A stretch of DNA of 15,434 bases, from assembly GCA_024636405.1 (NCBI GenBank), contig JAGXHC010000164.1:1-15434 (forward strand), in the 5' to 3' direction. The position numbers and the translations under genes were made by a program. Of the stretch, positions 1 through 7,852 are shown in pieces (within the stretch, counting starts at the first letter, position 1; each line of letters starts with the position of its first letter). This DNA comes from Sulfitobacter sp. Lineage in GTDB: Bacteria > Pseudomonadota > Alphaproteobacteria > Rhodobacterales > Rhodobacteraceae. Under the pieces are notes generated by a model, which was not told the origin of the DNA, made no database searches, and saw only the letters and a program-made list of their open reading frames with translations.

Positions 1-1
1 G

Positions 2-658
2 CCGAAGTCCACCTTTACGCTGGTCTATGCCAACCGCGCCGTGAACACGATTATGTTCCGCGAGGAACTTGAGGACCTGAAGAACACGTACATGGGACGC
101 CTGACAATCATCCACATGCTTGAATCCGGTCAGGACATTGACCTGTTCACCGGGCGCGTGGATCTGGACAAATGCGCGCTTCTGTTCAAGCTTTGGATTG
201 ATGTCAAAAGCATCGATACCGCGTTTATCTGTGGGCCGGAACCGATGATGCTGGCCATCGCGGAATCGCTTAAAACCCACGGGTTAGAGCCTGATCAGAT
301 CAAGTTTGAACTCTTTTCCGAAAGCCAGCAGGGTCAGCTTGCAAGACAGGAAATGGCCAAGCGCAGCGAAGGCCAGAGCGGCACAGACGTCACAGTCATC
401 ATCGACGGTGCACGCCGCAGCTTTACCATGTCCAAGGGGCAATCGGTTCTTGAAGCCGCGCTTGCCAACAGTCTTGACGCGCCGTTCGCCTGCAAGGCCT
501 GGGTCTGCTCAACCTGTATGGGTAAGGTGATCGAAGGCGAAGTCGAAATGCTGAGCAACCACGCTCTTGAGGATTACGAGGTAGAGAACGGCTATGTCCT
601 GACCTGCCAGAGCTATCCGATCTCGGACAAGATCGTCATCGACTACGACCACCATTAA
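2..658 (+). CDS. paaE: Phenylacetyl-CoA epoxygenase reductase subunit PaaE, 3' part
   Basis: This is the C-terminal 218 residues of PaaE; the 5' end, with most of the FAD-binding domain, lies outside the window. PaaE passes electrons from NADPH through FAD and a [2Fe-2S] cluster to the PaaABC(D) epoxygenase, which epoxidises the ring of phenylacetyl-CoA in the cytoplasm. Visible are the end of the ferredoxin-NADP reductase fold, the nucleotide-binding motif CGPEPMM (residues 77-83 of the fragment), and a plant-type ferredoxin domain with Cys164, Cys169, Cys172 (CX4CX2C) and Cys202. The frame is open from base 2, so the GTG at 41 is internal and not a start. In the ferredoxin loop a Trp (codon 500-502) sits where plant-type ferredoxins normally have Gly. 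The stop codon overlaps the ribosome binding site of paaZ, so the two are almost certainly co-transcribed. Confidence 0.93.
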   Translation, partial: PKSTFTLVYANRAVNTIMFREELEDLKNTYMGRLTIIHMLESGQDIDLFTGRVDLDKCALLFKLWIDVKSIDTAFICGPEPMMLAIAESLKTHGLEPDQIKFELFSESQQGQLARQEMAKRSEGQSGTDVTVIIDGARRSFTMSKGQSVLEAALANSLDAPFACKAWVCSTCMGKVIEGEVEMLSNHALEDYEVENGYVLTCQSYPISDKIVIDYDHH

Positions 659-662
659 GGAG
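657..662 (+). promoter_or_regulatory. Ribosome binding site of paaZ
   Basis: AAGGAG lies five bases before the paaZ ATG (668) and shares two bases with the paaE stop codon TAA (656-658). This fixes the paaZ start and suggests translational coupling to paaE. Confidence 0.8.
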
Positions 663-667
663 CCATC

Positions 668-2692
668 ATGCGCGACGTAAGCAGTTTTGCCGCCGGTCAA
701 TGGATCAAGCCGGATGCGGGGGCGCGCGATATTGCCAGTGCCATCACCGGCGATGTGATCGCGCAGGCAGGCAATGACGCGCTGGACGTACAGTCGATGC
801 TGGGTTTTGCGCGCGATGTGGGCGGTCCGACGCTGCGTGCGCTGACATTCCACGACCGGGCGCGCATGCTCAAGGCGCTGGCGCTGCACCTGCGCGAACA
901 TCGGCAATCGCTTTATGATCTGTCTTTCGATACCGGGGCGACACAGTCCGACCATTTGATTGATGTGGACGGCGGTATCGGCACCATGCTCGTTTTTGCG
1001 TCCAAAGGGCGCCGGGAAATGCCGGATGCGCATGTTTTTCTTGATGGCCCAGCCGAGCAGTTGGGCCGCACCGGTGCATTTATGGGGCGTCACGTCTGCA
1101 CGCCGCTTCAGGGCGTTGCAGTTCACATCAACGCTTTCAACTTCCCTGTCTGGGGCATGTTGGAAAAGCTTGCGCCGACCCTGCTGGCCGGGGTGCCCGC
1201 CATCGTAAAGCCTGCGACGGCGACCTGCTATGTCACCGAACATTGTGTGCGATTGATAATGGACAGCGGCCTCGTGCCCACAGGTGCGCTGCAATTGGTA
1301 AGCGGTGGTTTGGGCAACATGCTGGATCATCTAGATGGTCAGGACGCCGTTGCCTTTACCGGATCGGCTGAAACGGCGACAAAGCTGCGCGCAAACCCGC
1401 GACTGCTGCAACGGTCCGTGCGTTTCGCCTCTGAACAGGACAGCCTGAACGCCTCTATACTTGGGCCGGATGCGACGTCAGGCACCCCGGAATTTGACCT
1501 TTTCATAAAAGAGGTCCAGCGCGAGATGACGGCAAAGGCCGGACAGAAATGCACCGCCATTCGCCGAATCATGGTGCCGCATTCACAGGTAGATGCCGCG
1601 ATCGCAGCCATCAGCAAGCGTTTGTCAAAGATCACGATCGGCGATCCAAGGTCTGAGGCGACAGGCATGGGCGCGCTGGTGTCGCAGGCGCAAAAGCGTG
1701 ACGTGCTGGAAAAATCCGCGCTGATCGGTGCCGAGGCGGAGCGCGTTTTCGGCGATCCGCAGAATTTTACCGTCACCGGCGCGGACCGCGAAAAAGGCGC
1801 ATTCGTGCCGCCGATGTTGTTCCATTGCGCTGATCCTGACAGCGCCGAGCGTGTCCATGATACCGAAGCGTTTGGTCCCGTTGCCACGATCATGCCCTAC
1901 CGCGATTTGGGCCATGCAATCGCCTTGCTGAACAGGGGCAAGGGATCGCTTGTTGCCTCCATCATCACCCATAGCGGCGACGTGGCGCGGCAGGTGGTCC
2001 AGGGCGCGGCGGCATTTCACGGCAGGCTTTACTTCAACAACCGCGACAGCATGGCAGACGCGACAGGCCACGGCGCGCCGCTACCGCATATGGTGCACGG
2101 CGGCCCCGGACGCGCAGGCGGAGGCGAGGAGTTGGGCGGCATTCGCGGGGTCATGCATTATATGCAGCGCACCGCCGTGCAGGGCAGTCCCGATATTCTG
2201 ACCGCTATCGGCAAGCAATGGGTGCCGGGGGCCACAGAAATTGCCGACAGGGCGCATCCCTTTACCCGCACTTTCACCCAACTTGAAGTTGGAGAGACGT
2301 TCCACTCACCCTCCCGGACAGTCACGCTGGAGGACATTGAGACGTTTGCGCATTTCACCGGCGACACCTTCTATGCGCATATGGACGACGAAGCAGCGCG
2401 GGCAAATCCGTTCTTTCCGGGGCGGGTGGCGCATGGTTATCTGCTGCTGAGCTTTGCCGCTGGCCTGTTCGTTCAACCCGATCCCGGCCCGGTGCTGGCC
2501 AATACCGGGCTCGACAATCTACGATTCATGGCGCCGGTAGAGGCCGGTGACAGCATCAAGGTGCGGTTGACCGTCATGTCCCGGACACCGCGTACCGAAG
2601 AATATGGCGAAGTGCGCTGGCATGTGACGCTGTCCAACCAGAAAGAGGATGCAGTCGCGGAATATGAGCTGCTGACCATGAATGCTGTCTGA
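668..2692 (+). CDS. paaZ: Bifunctional oxepin-CoA hydrolase / 3-oxo-5,6-dehydrosuberyl-CoA semialdehyde dehydrogenase PaaZ
   Basis: This 674-residue protein matches full-length PaaZ in size and layout. An aldehyde dehydrogenase domain spans about 1-520 and a MaoC-like (R)-enoyl-CoA hydratase domain about 530-674. The hydratase domain opens the oxepin ring and the dehydrogenase oxidises the resulting aldehyde with NADP+. Glu256 (in FASEQD) and Cys295 (in GQKC) match the dehydrogenase catalytic pair of E. coli PaaZ in both motif and number. Asp566 and His571 (in GDTFYAHMDD) match the hydratase pair, shifted by five residues. Both activities therefore look intact, unlike the hydratase-only paralogues (PaaZ2 type) of some TDA-producing roseobacters. 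The gene starts nine bases after the paaE stop and its last 11 bases overlap the PaaX-family gene. Confidence 0.96.
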   Translation: MRDVSSFAAGQWIKPDAGARDIASAITGDVIAQAGNDALDVQSMLGFARDVGGPTLRALTFHDRARMLKALALHLREHRQSLYDLSFDTGATQSDHLIDVDGGIGTMLVFASKGRREMPDAHVFLDGPAEQLGRTGAFMGRHVCTPLQGVAVHINAFNFPVWGMLEKLAPTLLAGVPAIVKPATATCYVTEHCVRLIMDSGLVPTGALQLVSGGLGNMLDHLDGQDAVAFTGSAETATKLRANPRLLQRSVRFASEQDSLNASILGPDATSGTPEFDLFIKEVQREMTAKAGQKCTAIRRIMVPHSQVDAAIAAISKRLSKITIGDPRSEATGMGALVSQAQKRDVLEKSALIGAEAERVFGDPQNFTVTGADREKGAFVPPMLFHCADPDSAERVHDTEAFGPVATIMPYRDLGHAIALLNRGKGSLVASIITHSGDVARQVVQGAAAFHGRLYFNNRDSMADATGHGAPLPHMVHGGPGRAGGGEELGGIRGVMHYMQRTAVQGSPDILTAIGKQWVPGATEIADRAHPFTRTFTQLEVGETFHSPSRTVTLEDIETFAHFTGDTFYAHMDDEAARANPFFPGRVAHGYLLLSFAAGLFVQPDPGPVLANTGLDNLRFMAPVEAGDSIKVRLTVMSRTPRTEEYGEVRWHVTLSNQKEDAVAEYELLTMNAV

Positions 2693-3467
2693 AGACCTCG
2701 CTGCCGCCAAAAGCGCGCTGGTGGCGTTGGGCAATCAACGGGTGTGGTCGTTGATGTTCACGCTTTTTGGCGATCTGGCGCAGGGTGAAAGCGATGTGAT
2801 TGAGGGCCCGGTGCTGTCGGCGGTTATGGCCGGTCTTGATATTCGACCAGAGGCGGCGCGCGTCGCCTTGCACCGATTGCGCAACGATGGCTGGATACAC
2901 TCCGCCAAACATGGGCGGATCAGCCGTCACAGCCTGACGGCAAAGGCGCGGACAATCAGCGCCGCGGCGAGCCCGCGCATTTACGCGCCCCCGCAGGGCG
3001 ATTGCGACCGCTGGCAGTGCGTCATGACCCAGAATGCCGGGCCCGACGACATTGCCAAGATGGGTAAACTGGGCTTTGTCGCCCTCATGCCGCGCATCTT
3101 TGTAGGGCCAATGGATGCCAGGCCGCCCAAATCGACGCTGGTATTTGCCGGGGGTGCCGTGCCTGACTGGTTGCGCGAACAGCTCCGCGCAGAGGATCTG
3201 TCGGCTGAATACGCACTGCTGCACAATGCACTTGCCAGATTGCGCGACAGCCTTGGTGACGGCAGCACGTCATTGCGTCCGCTGGACGTCGCCGTGCTGC
3301 GGTGTCTGATCGTACATAATTGGCGGCGGCTGGTGCTGAAACGCCCGCCGCTTCCCACGGCGCTGCAGCACCCGGATGCCGCAGAACACCGTTGTCATCT
3401 TGTTGTCGCTGACCTGCTCGCTCGCTTGCCCCGGCCCGCGCTGCACGATCTTGCGCCCCGGTCGTAA
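2682..3467 (+). CDS. paaX: PaaX-family transcriptional repressor of phenylacetate catabolism
   Basis: The protein has 261 residues, slightly shorter than the roughly 300 typical of enterobacterial PaaX. A winged helix-turn-helix spans about residues 20-95, with a recognition-helix-like stretch RPEAARVALHRLRNDGW (55-71). The PaaX C-terminal domain follows, starting around RIYAPPQGDCDRWQCVM (99-115). In the family, PaaX represses paa operons until phenylacetyl-CoA binds it. The ATG lies inside the last codons of paaZ in another frame, so the repressor is probably made from the paa transcript itself, giving feedback control; that last point is inference. Family assignment is firm. That it controls this particular operon rests on location. 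Confidence 0.85.
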   Translation: MLSEDLAAAKSALVALGNQRVWSLMFTLFGDLAQGESDVIEGPVLSAVMAGLDIRPEAARVALHRLRNDGWIHSAKHGRISRHSLTAKARTISAAASPRIYAPPQGDCDRWQCVMTQNAGPDDIAKMGKLGFVALMPRIFVGPMDARPPKSTLVFAGGAVPDWLREQLRAEDLSAEYALLHNALARLRDSLGDGSTSLRPLDVAVLRCLIVHNWRRLVLKRPPLPTALQHPDAAEHRCHLVVADLLARLPRPALHDLAPRS

Positions 3468-3544
3468 TTGCACAATCACACTGCCACTTAACCAGTTCAC
3501 AACGCGTGCTTTCCCAAAGCTTGCAACCGCGATATAGGAAAGCC

Positions 3545-4159
3545 ATGACAAACAAACTTTATCAAAACGATCTTCCGGCTGACCTCGATCTGGGGCCGGT
3601 CGTTGCTATTGACTGCGAAACAATGGGGCTTAACCCGCATCGTGACCGGCTGTGCGTCGTGCAACTGTCCGGCGGCGATGGCAACGCACATCTTGTTCAG
3701 ATCGCCCAAGGCCAGACTGAGGCGCCGAACCTTTGCGCATTGTTGGAAAATCCGCATGTGCTGAAGCTTTTTCATTTTGGTCGTTTCGACATTGCCGCGA
3801 TGCTGAATGCCTTTGGCGCGGTGGCAGCCCCCGTTTATTGTACCAAGATCGCAAGCCGTCTGATCCGCACCTACACAGACCGTCACGGGCTTGCCAAACT
3901 GCTACAGGAACTGCTGGGGATCGACATTTCCAAACAGCAGCAATCCAGTGACTGGGGGGCTGCGACGCTGACCAATGCGCAGATAGAATATGCTGCCTCG
4001 GATGTTTTGTACCTGCACAGATTGCGCGATGAATTGAATAAGATGCTGGTGCGCGAAAGCAGGATGGACATCGCGGAGGCCTGTTTCGCTTTTCTGCCCA
4101 CCCGTGCCAGGCTTGATCTTGAAGGCTGGCCGGAAACCGACATTTTCGCGCACGTATGA
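3545..4159 (+). CDS. rnd: Short ribonuclease D (DEDDy 3'-5' exoribonuclease domain only)
   Basis: The protein has 204 residues and is a single DEDDy exonuclease domain that trims RNA 3' ends with two metal ions. The metal ligands are visible: Asp23 and Glu25 in AIDCETMG, Asp82 in FGRFDIAAM, and Tyr149 with Asp153 in YAASDVLYLHRL. The HRDC domains of E. coli RNase D (about 375 residues) are missing, which is usual for the short alphaproteobacterial form. ATG 3545 is preferred because AGGAAAG lies just before it. An in-frame GTG at 3506 would add 13 residues without family resemblance. The stop overlaps the start of kdsD (ATGA), so the gene leads the LPS unit. The 77 bases before it show no convincing promoter. 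Confidence 0.9.
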   Translation: MTNKLYQNDLPADLDLGPVVAIDCETMGLNPHRDRLCVVQLSGGDGNAHLVQIAQGQTEAPNLCALLENPHVLKLFHFGRFDIAAMLNAFGAVAAPVYCTKIASRLIRTYTDRHGLAKLLQELLGIDISKQQQSSDWGAATLTNAQIEYAASDVLYLHRLRDELNKMLVRESRMDIAEACFAFLPTRARLDLEGWPETDIFAHV

Positions 4160-5118
4160 CCACGCCGTTCCTTGATACTGCCCGCCGGGTGATCCGCACA
4201 GAAGCCGACGCGCTGCTATCGCTGGCTGACGGGTTGGACAACCGGTTTCGGGATGCCATCGACATCCTGAACGCGGCACGTGGGCGGGTGATCGTCACGG
4301 GCATCGGTAAATCAGGTCATATCGCCAACAAAATTGCAGCAACGCTGGCCAGCACTGGCACCCCGGCACAGTTCGTTCATCCGGCAGAGGCAAGTCACGG
4401 TGATTTGGGCATGATCACCCGCGATGACGTGGTGCTGGCGATCTCAAACTCCGGGGAGGCGCCGGAGCTTGCCAATCTCATCATCTATTCACGGCGCTAC
4501 GCCATCCCCCTGATCGGGATAACCAGCCGACCCGACAGCGCGTTGGGCAGCCAATGTGACGTGGTGCTGGAACTGCCGCAACTGGCAGAGGCCTGCGGCA
4601 CCGGCGTTGTGCCCACCTGTTCGACCACCATGACGCTGGCAATGGGTGACGCACTGGCCGTGGCCTTGATGGAGAACCGTTCTTTCACTTCCGAACATTT
4701 CCGCAACTTTCATCCGGGTGGCAAGCTGGGCGCGGCGCTGAGCCGGGTGCGTGATCTGATGCATGTGGGCGATGCCTTGCCGCTTGTAACGCTTTCAGCG
4801 CCAATGCCCGAAACCCTCAGGGAGATGGGTAAGAAAGGGTTCGGCACGGTCGGCGTTACCGATGATGCCGGCCTGTTGCGCGGTATCATCACGATGGGCG
4901 ACCTTAGCCGACACATGGACGGATTGATGTCGATGACCGCAAGTCAGGTCATGACCGCTTCGCCAGTCACGATTGATCCCGATGCGCTCGCGGAAAAGGC
5001 CGTCGGGATAATGAACGCGCGCAAAATCACCTGTCTGCTGGTGATCGACCCACAGGGTAACGGCAGCCCGGCCGGGCTGCTGCATATCCATGACTGCCTG
5101 CGCGTCGGGTTGGGGTGA
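4156..5118 (+). CDS. kdsD: D-arabinose 5-phosphate isomerase KdsD (KpsF/GutQ family)
   Basis: The enzyme interconverts D-ribulose 5-phosphate and D-arabinose 5-phosphate, the first step toward Kdo for the LPS inner core. It has 320 residues, the family length. An N-terminal SIS sugar-isomerase domain (about 45-175) carries VTGIGKSGH and SNSGEAPE, and two CBS repeats follow (about 207-260 and 268-320). Lys52, Glu104, Glu145 and His186 have the same mutual spacing as the E. coli KdsD residues Lys59, Glu111, Glu152 and His193, so it should be active. The start overlaps the rnd stop by four bases, and lptC follows six bases after the stop. The neighbours argue for the LPS isomerase rather than a capsule (KpsF) or glucitol (GutQ) paralogue. 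Confidence 0.93.
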   Translation: MTTPFLDTARRVIRTEADALLSLADGLDNRFRDAIDILNAARGRVIVTGIGKSGHIANKIAATLASTGTPAQFVHPAEASHGDLGMITRDDVVLAISNSGEAPELANLIIYSRRYAIPLIGITSRPDSALGSQCDVVLELPQLAEACGTGVVPTCSTTMTLAMGDALAVALMENRSFTSEHFRNFHPGGKLGAALSRVRDLMHVGDALPLVTLSAPMPETLREMGKKGFGTVGVTDDAGLLRGIITMGDLSRHMDGLMSMTASQVMTASPVTIDPDALAEKAVGIMNARKITCLLVIDPQGNGSPAGLLHIHDCLRVGLG

Positions 5119-5124
5119 TCGGCC

Positions 5125-5733
5125 ATGCACGCGGATCGCTATTCCCGGATGGTCGCGTGGCTCAAGGTCTTGTTTCCGCTGATGGCTCTGGCGTTGCTTT
5201 CCACATTGTTCTTGCTGTCTCGGGCGATTGATCCCGGCGCTTCCATCCCATTCGCAGACAAGGAAATTCAGGAACGACTGCGCGATCAACAAGTCACTGG
5301 CCCGTTCTTTTCCGGCACGACGGCCGACGGCGACCTAATCTCTTTTTCAGCAGAGAAACTGACAACGCCGCAGGGGCAACTGGGTGCGAACCAAGCGATC
5401 GAAGTGCGTGCCGAGCTGGATCTTGCTGATGGCGCGCTGATCCGGCTTCAGGCATCAAACGCCAGTTTTGACATGGTGGGCAATCGTGTCGACCTCTCCG
5501 GTGATGTCGTTATCACCACCTCCACCGGGTACCGCGTGGTTTCGGACAATTTGACGGCGCGCATGTCCGAGCTGGATGTGCGATCACCCGGACCGGTTGA
5601 GGCAGTCAGCCCCCTGGGAAAGCTGAACGCCGGCGCCATGACACTGAGCGCGCCAAAACCGGGCGATCCCGCCCAATTGATTTTCACAAACGGTGTGAAG
5701 CTGATATACAATCCGAAACAGTCAGAAGAGTAA
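5125..5733 (+). CDS. lptC: LPS export system protein LptC
   Basis: LptC is the bitopic inner-membrane subunit of the Lpt bridge; it accepts LPS from LptBFG and hands it to LptA. The 202-residue product has a basic, soluble start (HADRYSRMVAWLK), one membrane segment at about 12-32, and a periplasmic beta-rich region consistent with the LptC jellyroll (for example SGDVVITTSTGYRVVSDNL). LptC sequences are poorly conserved; length, topology and position between kdsD and lptA make the call secure. The ATG is six bases after kdsD, and lptA begins six bases after the stop. Confidence 0.88.
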   Translation: MHADRYSRMVAWLKVLFPLMALALLSTLFLLSRAIDPGASIPFADKEIQERLRDQQVTGPFFSGTTADGDLISFSAEKLTTPQGQLGANQAIEVRAELDLADGALIRLQASNASFDMVGNRVDLSGDVVITTSTGYRVVSDNLTARMSELDVRSPGPVEAVSPLGKLNAGAMTLSAPKPGDPAQLIFTNGVKLIYNPKQSEE

Positions 5734-5739
5734 GATATC

Positions 5740-6234
5740 GTGAAACATTCAGGTCTTTTTCTGTTGCCGCTCCTTTTGCTTCTGTCGGCGGCACCCGTTC
5801 TTGCGCAGGGCGCAAGCGTGGCATTTGGAACCATCCGTCAGGACACCAGCCTGCCCGTCGAGGTGACGGCAGACGATCTGTCTGTGGATCAATCGACAGG
5901 CACCGCGATTTTCACCGGCAACGTCAAAATCGGCCAAGGCGAAATGCGCCTGTCTGCCGCGCGCGTTAGCGTGGTTTACCGTGCTCAAAACAAGGGGATT
6001 GCCCAGCTTGAGGCGACGGGTGGCGTAACTCTGGTGTCTGGTGAAGATGCCGCCGAAGCCGAGCGGGCAGATTACAATATCGACGATGGCACGATTGTCA
6101 TGAAAGGCAACGTCCTGCTGACACAGGGCGCAAGCGCGCTGAGTGCAGACACCATGAGCATCCAACTGTCCGACGGCACCGCGCGCATGTCGGGCAACGT
6201 CAAGACGATCCTGCAAACGGGCAGCGGCAACTGA
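5740..6234 (+). CDS. lptA: Periplasmic LPS transport protein LptA (OstA-like)
   Basis: The 164-residue secreted protein forms the periplasmic bridge that carries LPS between LptC and LptD. A Sec signal peptide is clear: MKHSG, a leucine-rich core, then APVLA with probable cleavage after Ala22. The mature part is an OstA/LptA repeat domain with recurrent beta motifs such as [32 protein letters not shown] and [10 protein letters not shown]. The start is GTG: the signal peptide begins here and no ATG fits. The TGA stop shares one base with the lptB ATG (TGATG), indicating translational coupling. Confidence 0.93.
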   Translation: MKHSGLFLLPLLLLLSAAPVLAQGASVAFGTIRQDTSLPVEVTADDLSVDQSTGTAIFTGNVKIGQGEMRLSAARVSVVYRAQNKGIAQLEATGGVTLVSGEDAAEAERADYNIDDGTIVMKGNVLLTQGASALSADTMSIQLSDGTARMSGNVKTILQTGSGN

Positions 6235-6992
6235 TGACAGCGCCCGACCTCAAGATCGCGGGCGGCGATGTTGGGCTGCGCATCGATCATCTGCGCAAAT
6301 CCTATCGCAAGAAAATCGTGATCCGCGACTTTTCCATGACCCTGGATCGAGGAGAGGTCGTCGCCCTGCTTGGCCCTAATGGGTCCGGCAAGACCACGAC
6401 CTTTTATGCGGTCGCCGGGCTGGTTACGCCCGAAGGCGGCACCGTGATCGTTGATGGTAAGGATGTCACAACCCTGCCGATGTACCGCCGGGCGCAACTG
6501 GGTATCGGCTATCTACCCCAGGAGATGAGCATTTTCCGCGGCCTGTCGGTACAGGATAACATCAGCGCGATTCTTGATATCTCCGTGAAGGATCGACACA
6601 AACGCCGTGCCCAGCTTGAACAATTGTTGTCGGAATTCTCTATCGAACATCTACGCCGTGCGCCTGCTCTTGCACTGTCGGGCGGCGAGCGTCGCCGCGT
6701 GGAGATCGCCCGCTGTCTTGCCGCGAATCCCAAATACCTGCTGCTTGATGAACCATTTGCCGGCGTTGATCCGATTTCGGTGGGGGATATACGCGAACTG
6801 GTTTCGGATCTGAAGAATCGCGGCATCGGCGTGCTGATCACCGATCATAATGTCCGGGAGACACTGGAAATCGTCGACCGTGCCTATATCCTGCACGAAG
6901 GAAGAGTGTTGATGTCAGGCACCCCTGACGAGGTCGTGCAGAATGAAAATGTCCGGCGCGTGTATCTTGGTGACAATTTCCGCATCTCTTGA
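6234..6992 (+). CDS. lptB: LPS export ABC transporter ATP-binding protein LptB
   Basis: LptB is the cytoplasmic ATPase that powers LPS extraction by LptBFG. The 252-residue protein has every ABC motif: Walker [10 protein letters not shown] (47-55), Q-loop Gln96 in GYLPQE, signature LSGGE (148-152), Walker B ending at Asp172-Glu173 in LLLDEP, and switch His205 in ITDHN. The stretch [19 protein letters not shown] is characteristic of LptB rather than branched-chain amino-acid transporters. The partners LptF and LptG are not in the window, as expected because they are normally encoded elsewhere. This is the last gene of the tight rnd-kdsD-lptCAB unit. Confidence 0.96.
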   Translation: MTAPDLKIAGGDVGLRIDHLRKSYRKKIVIRDFSMTLDRGEVVALLGPNGSGKTTTFYAVAGLVTPEGGTVIVDGKDVTTLPMYRRAQLGIGYLPQEMSIFRGLSVQDNISAILDISVKDRHKRRAQLEQLLSEFSIEHLRRAPALALSGGERRRVEIARCLAANPKYLLLDEPFAGVDPISVGDIRELVSDLKNRGIGVLITDHNVRETLEIVDRAYILHEGRVLMSGTPDEVVQNENVRRVYLGDNFRIS

Positions 6993-7242
6993 AATATTGC
7001 ACAACTTTGTTTCCAAATTTGCGGCGTCCGGCGCTGTGCACACCATTGACTTTTGAGCGCTATTTTGGCCTGATCAGGGAATGGTGACACTGCGTTCCTG
7101 TTTGATCCCTCATCGACCATCTCGCGATGGCGAGGCTGATAATAGCCTGAGCGCAGCACCATATTCCCGCATCTGAATGTCCCGGAAGCCGTAGTGGCGG
7201 TCCGTCTGGCGATGTTCGGAAGCTTAATAAAGAGGTGAATAA
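6993..7242 (+). promoter_or_regulatory. lptB-hpf intergenic region, probable hpf promoter and leader
   Basis: These 250 bases hold no credible gene. GCGCT (7031-7035) and AGCGC (7056-7060) could form a long-looped stem followed by TATTTT, a weak terminator candidate for the lpt unit. TTGACT at 7046-7051 resembles a -35 box but lacks a matching -10 at 16-18 bases. GATAAT at 7138-7143 resembles a -10 box and sits in the loop of the inverted repeat AGGCT/AGCCT (7133-7137, 7144-7148). That repeat overlaps a second hairpin, CTCGC-GATG-GCGAG (7121-7134). HPF genes are usually stress-regulated, so a promoter here is expected, but its exact place cannot be fixed by eye. Confidence 0.4.
7229..7235 (+). 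promoter_or_regulatory. Ribosome binding site of hpf
   Basis: AAAGAGG lies seven bases before ATG 7243 and supports that start. Confidence 0.7.
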
Positions 7243-7809
7243 ATGCGGTACCAAATCAGCGGCAAACAGATCGACATTGGTGAAGCACTGCAAACGCACG
7301 TCCGGACCGAAATGGGCGAAGCAGTGAAAAAATATTCTGAGCGTCCTATTGACGCACAGGTCGTATTTTCAAAGTCGGCGCATGAATTTGTCTGTGAGGC
7401 AACGGTGCACCTGTCCACCGGGCTTACGGCTGCTGCAAAGGCGCATGATACTGATATTTATGGTGCATTCGACGCCTGCAATGAAAAGATGGAAAAACAG
7501 CTGCGCCGCTACAAGCGTCGGTTGAAAGATCACCACAAGGAACGCGTCGAACCGGTTGAACTTCTGGGCGCGTCCTCCTATATCCTCGCCTCAGAAAGCG
7601 ATTCTGACACGCAGGAACCTGACAGCCTCCAACCCATGATCATTGCTGAAATGCAGACCAACATCGCAACGTTGTCTGTGGGTGAAGCGGTCATGCACAT
7701 GGAGCTTGCAGGGGCGCCGGTGCTGATGTTTCGCAAAGAAGGCAAAGACGCACTGAACGTCGTATACCGCCGCGAAGATGGCAACATAGGCTGGATCGAT
7801 CCGGCATAA
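7243..7809 (+). CDS. hpf: Long-form ribosome hibernation promoting factor HPF (RaiA/YfiA family)
   Basis: The 188-residue protein is a long HPF. The N-terminal S30AE domain (about 1-105) has the beta-alpha-beta start MRYQISGKQIDIGEALQ and a very basic helix around 82-103 that contacts 16S rRNA in the mRNA/tRNA channel. After an acidic linker (about 115-130) comes the C-terminal domain (about 132-188, with VGEAVMHMELAGAPVLMF and GNIGWIDP). In long HPFs this domain dimerises to join two 70S ribosomes into an inactive 100S particle. The ATG has a good ribosome binding site. The gene is followed by ptsN after 43 bases, a pairing I associate with many Proteobacteria, and probably shares its transcript. 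Confidence 0.95.
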   Translation: MRYQISGKQIDIGEALQTHVRTEMGEAVKKYSERPIDAQVVFSKSAHEFVCEATVHLSTGLTAAAKAHDTDIYGAFDACNEKMEKQLRRYKRRLKDHHKERVEPVELLGASSYILASESDSDTQEPDSLQPMIIAEMQTNIATLSVGEAVMHMELAGAPVLMFRKEGKDALNVVYRREDGNIGWIDPA

Positions 7810-7852
7810 CCCACCCGGCAGAAAACGCCGCCAGCGGAGCAGAACGAGCAGA

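Noticed and set aside
509..1330. 273-residue open frame on the minus strand across paaE and paaZ
   Set aside because: It lies opposite two well-supported genes, has no recognisable domain, and is typical of antisense open frames in GC-rich coding DNA.
3506..3544. Upstream in-frame GTG start for rnd
   Set aside because: The added 13 residues do not resemble the family, and ATG 3545 has the better ribosome binding site.
7031..7066. Intrinsic terminator after lptB
   Set aside because: The stem is only five pairs with a 20-base loop, and the T-run is interrupted; it is mentioned only as a weak candidate in the intergenic entry.
7046..7074. Sigma-70 promoter based on TTGACT
   Set aside because: No acceptable -10 hexamer occurs at 16-18 bases downstream.
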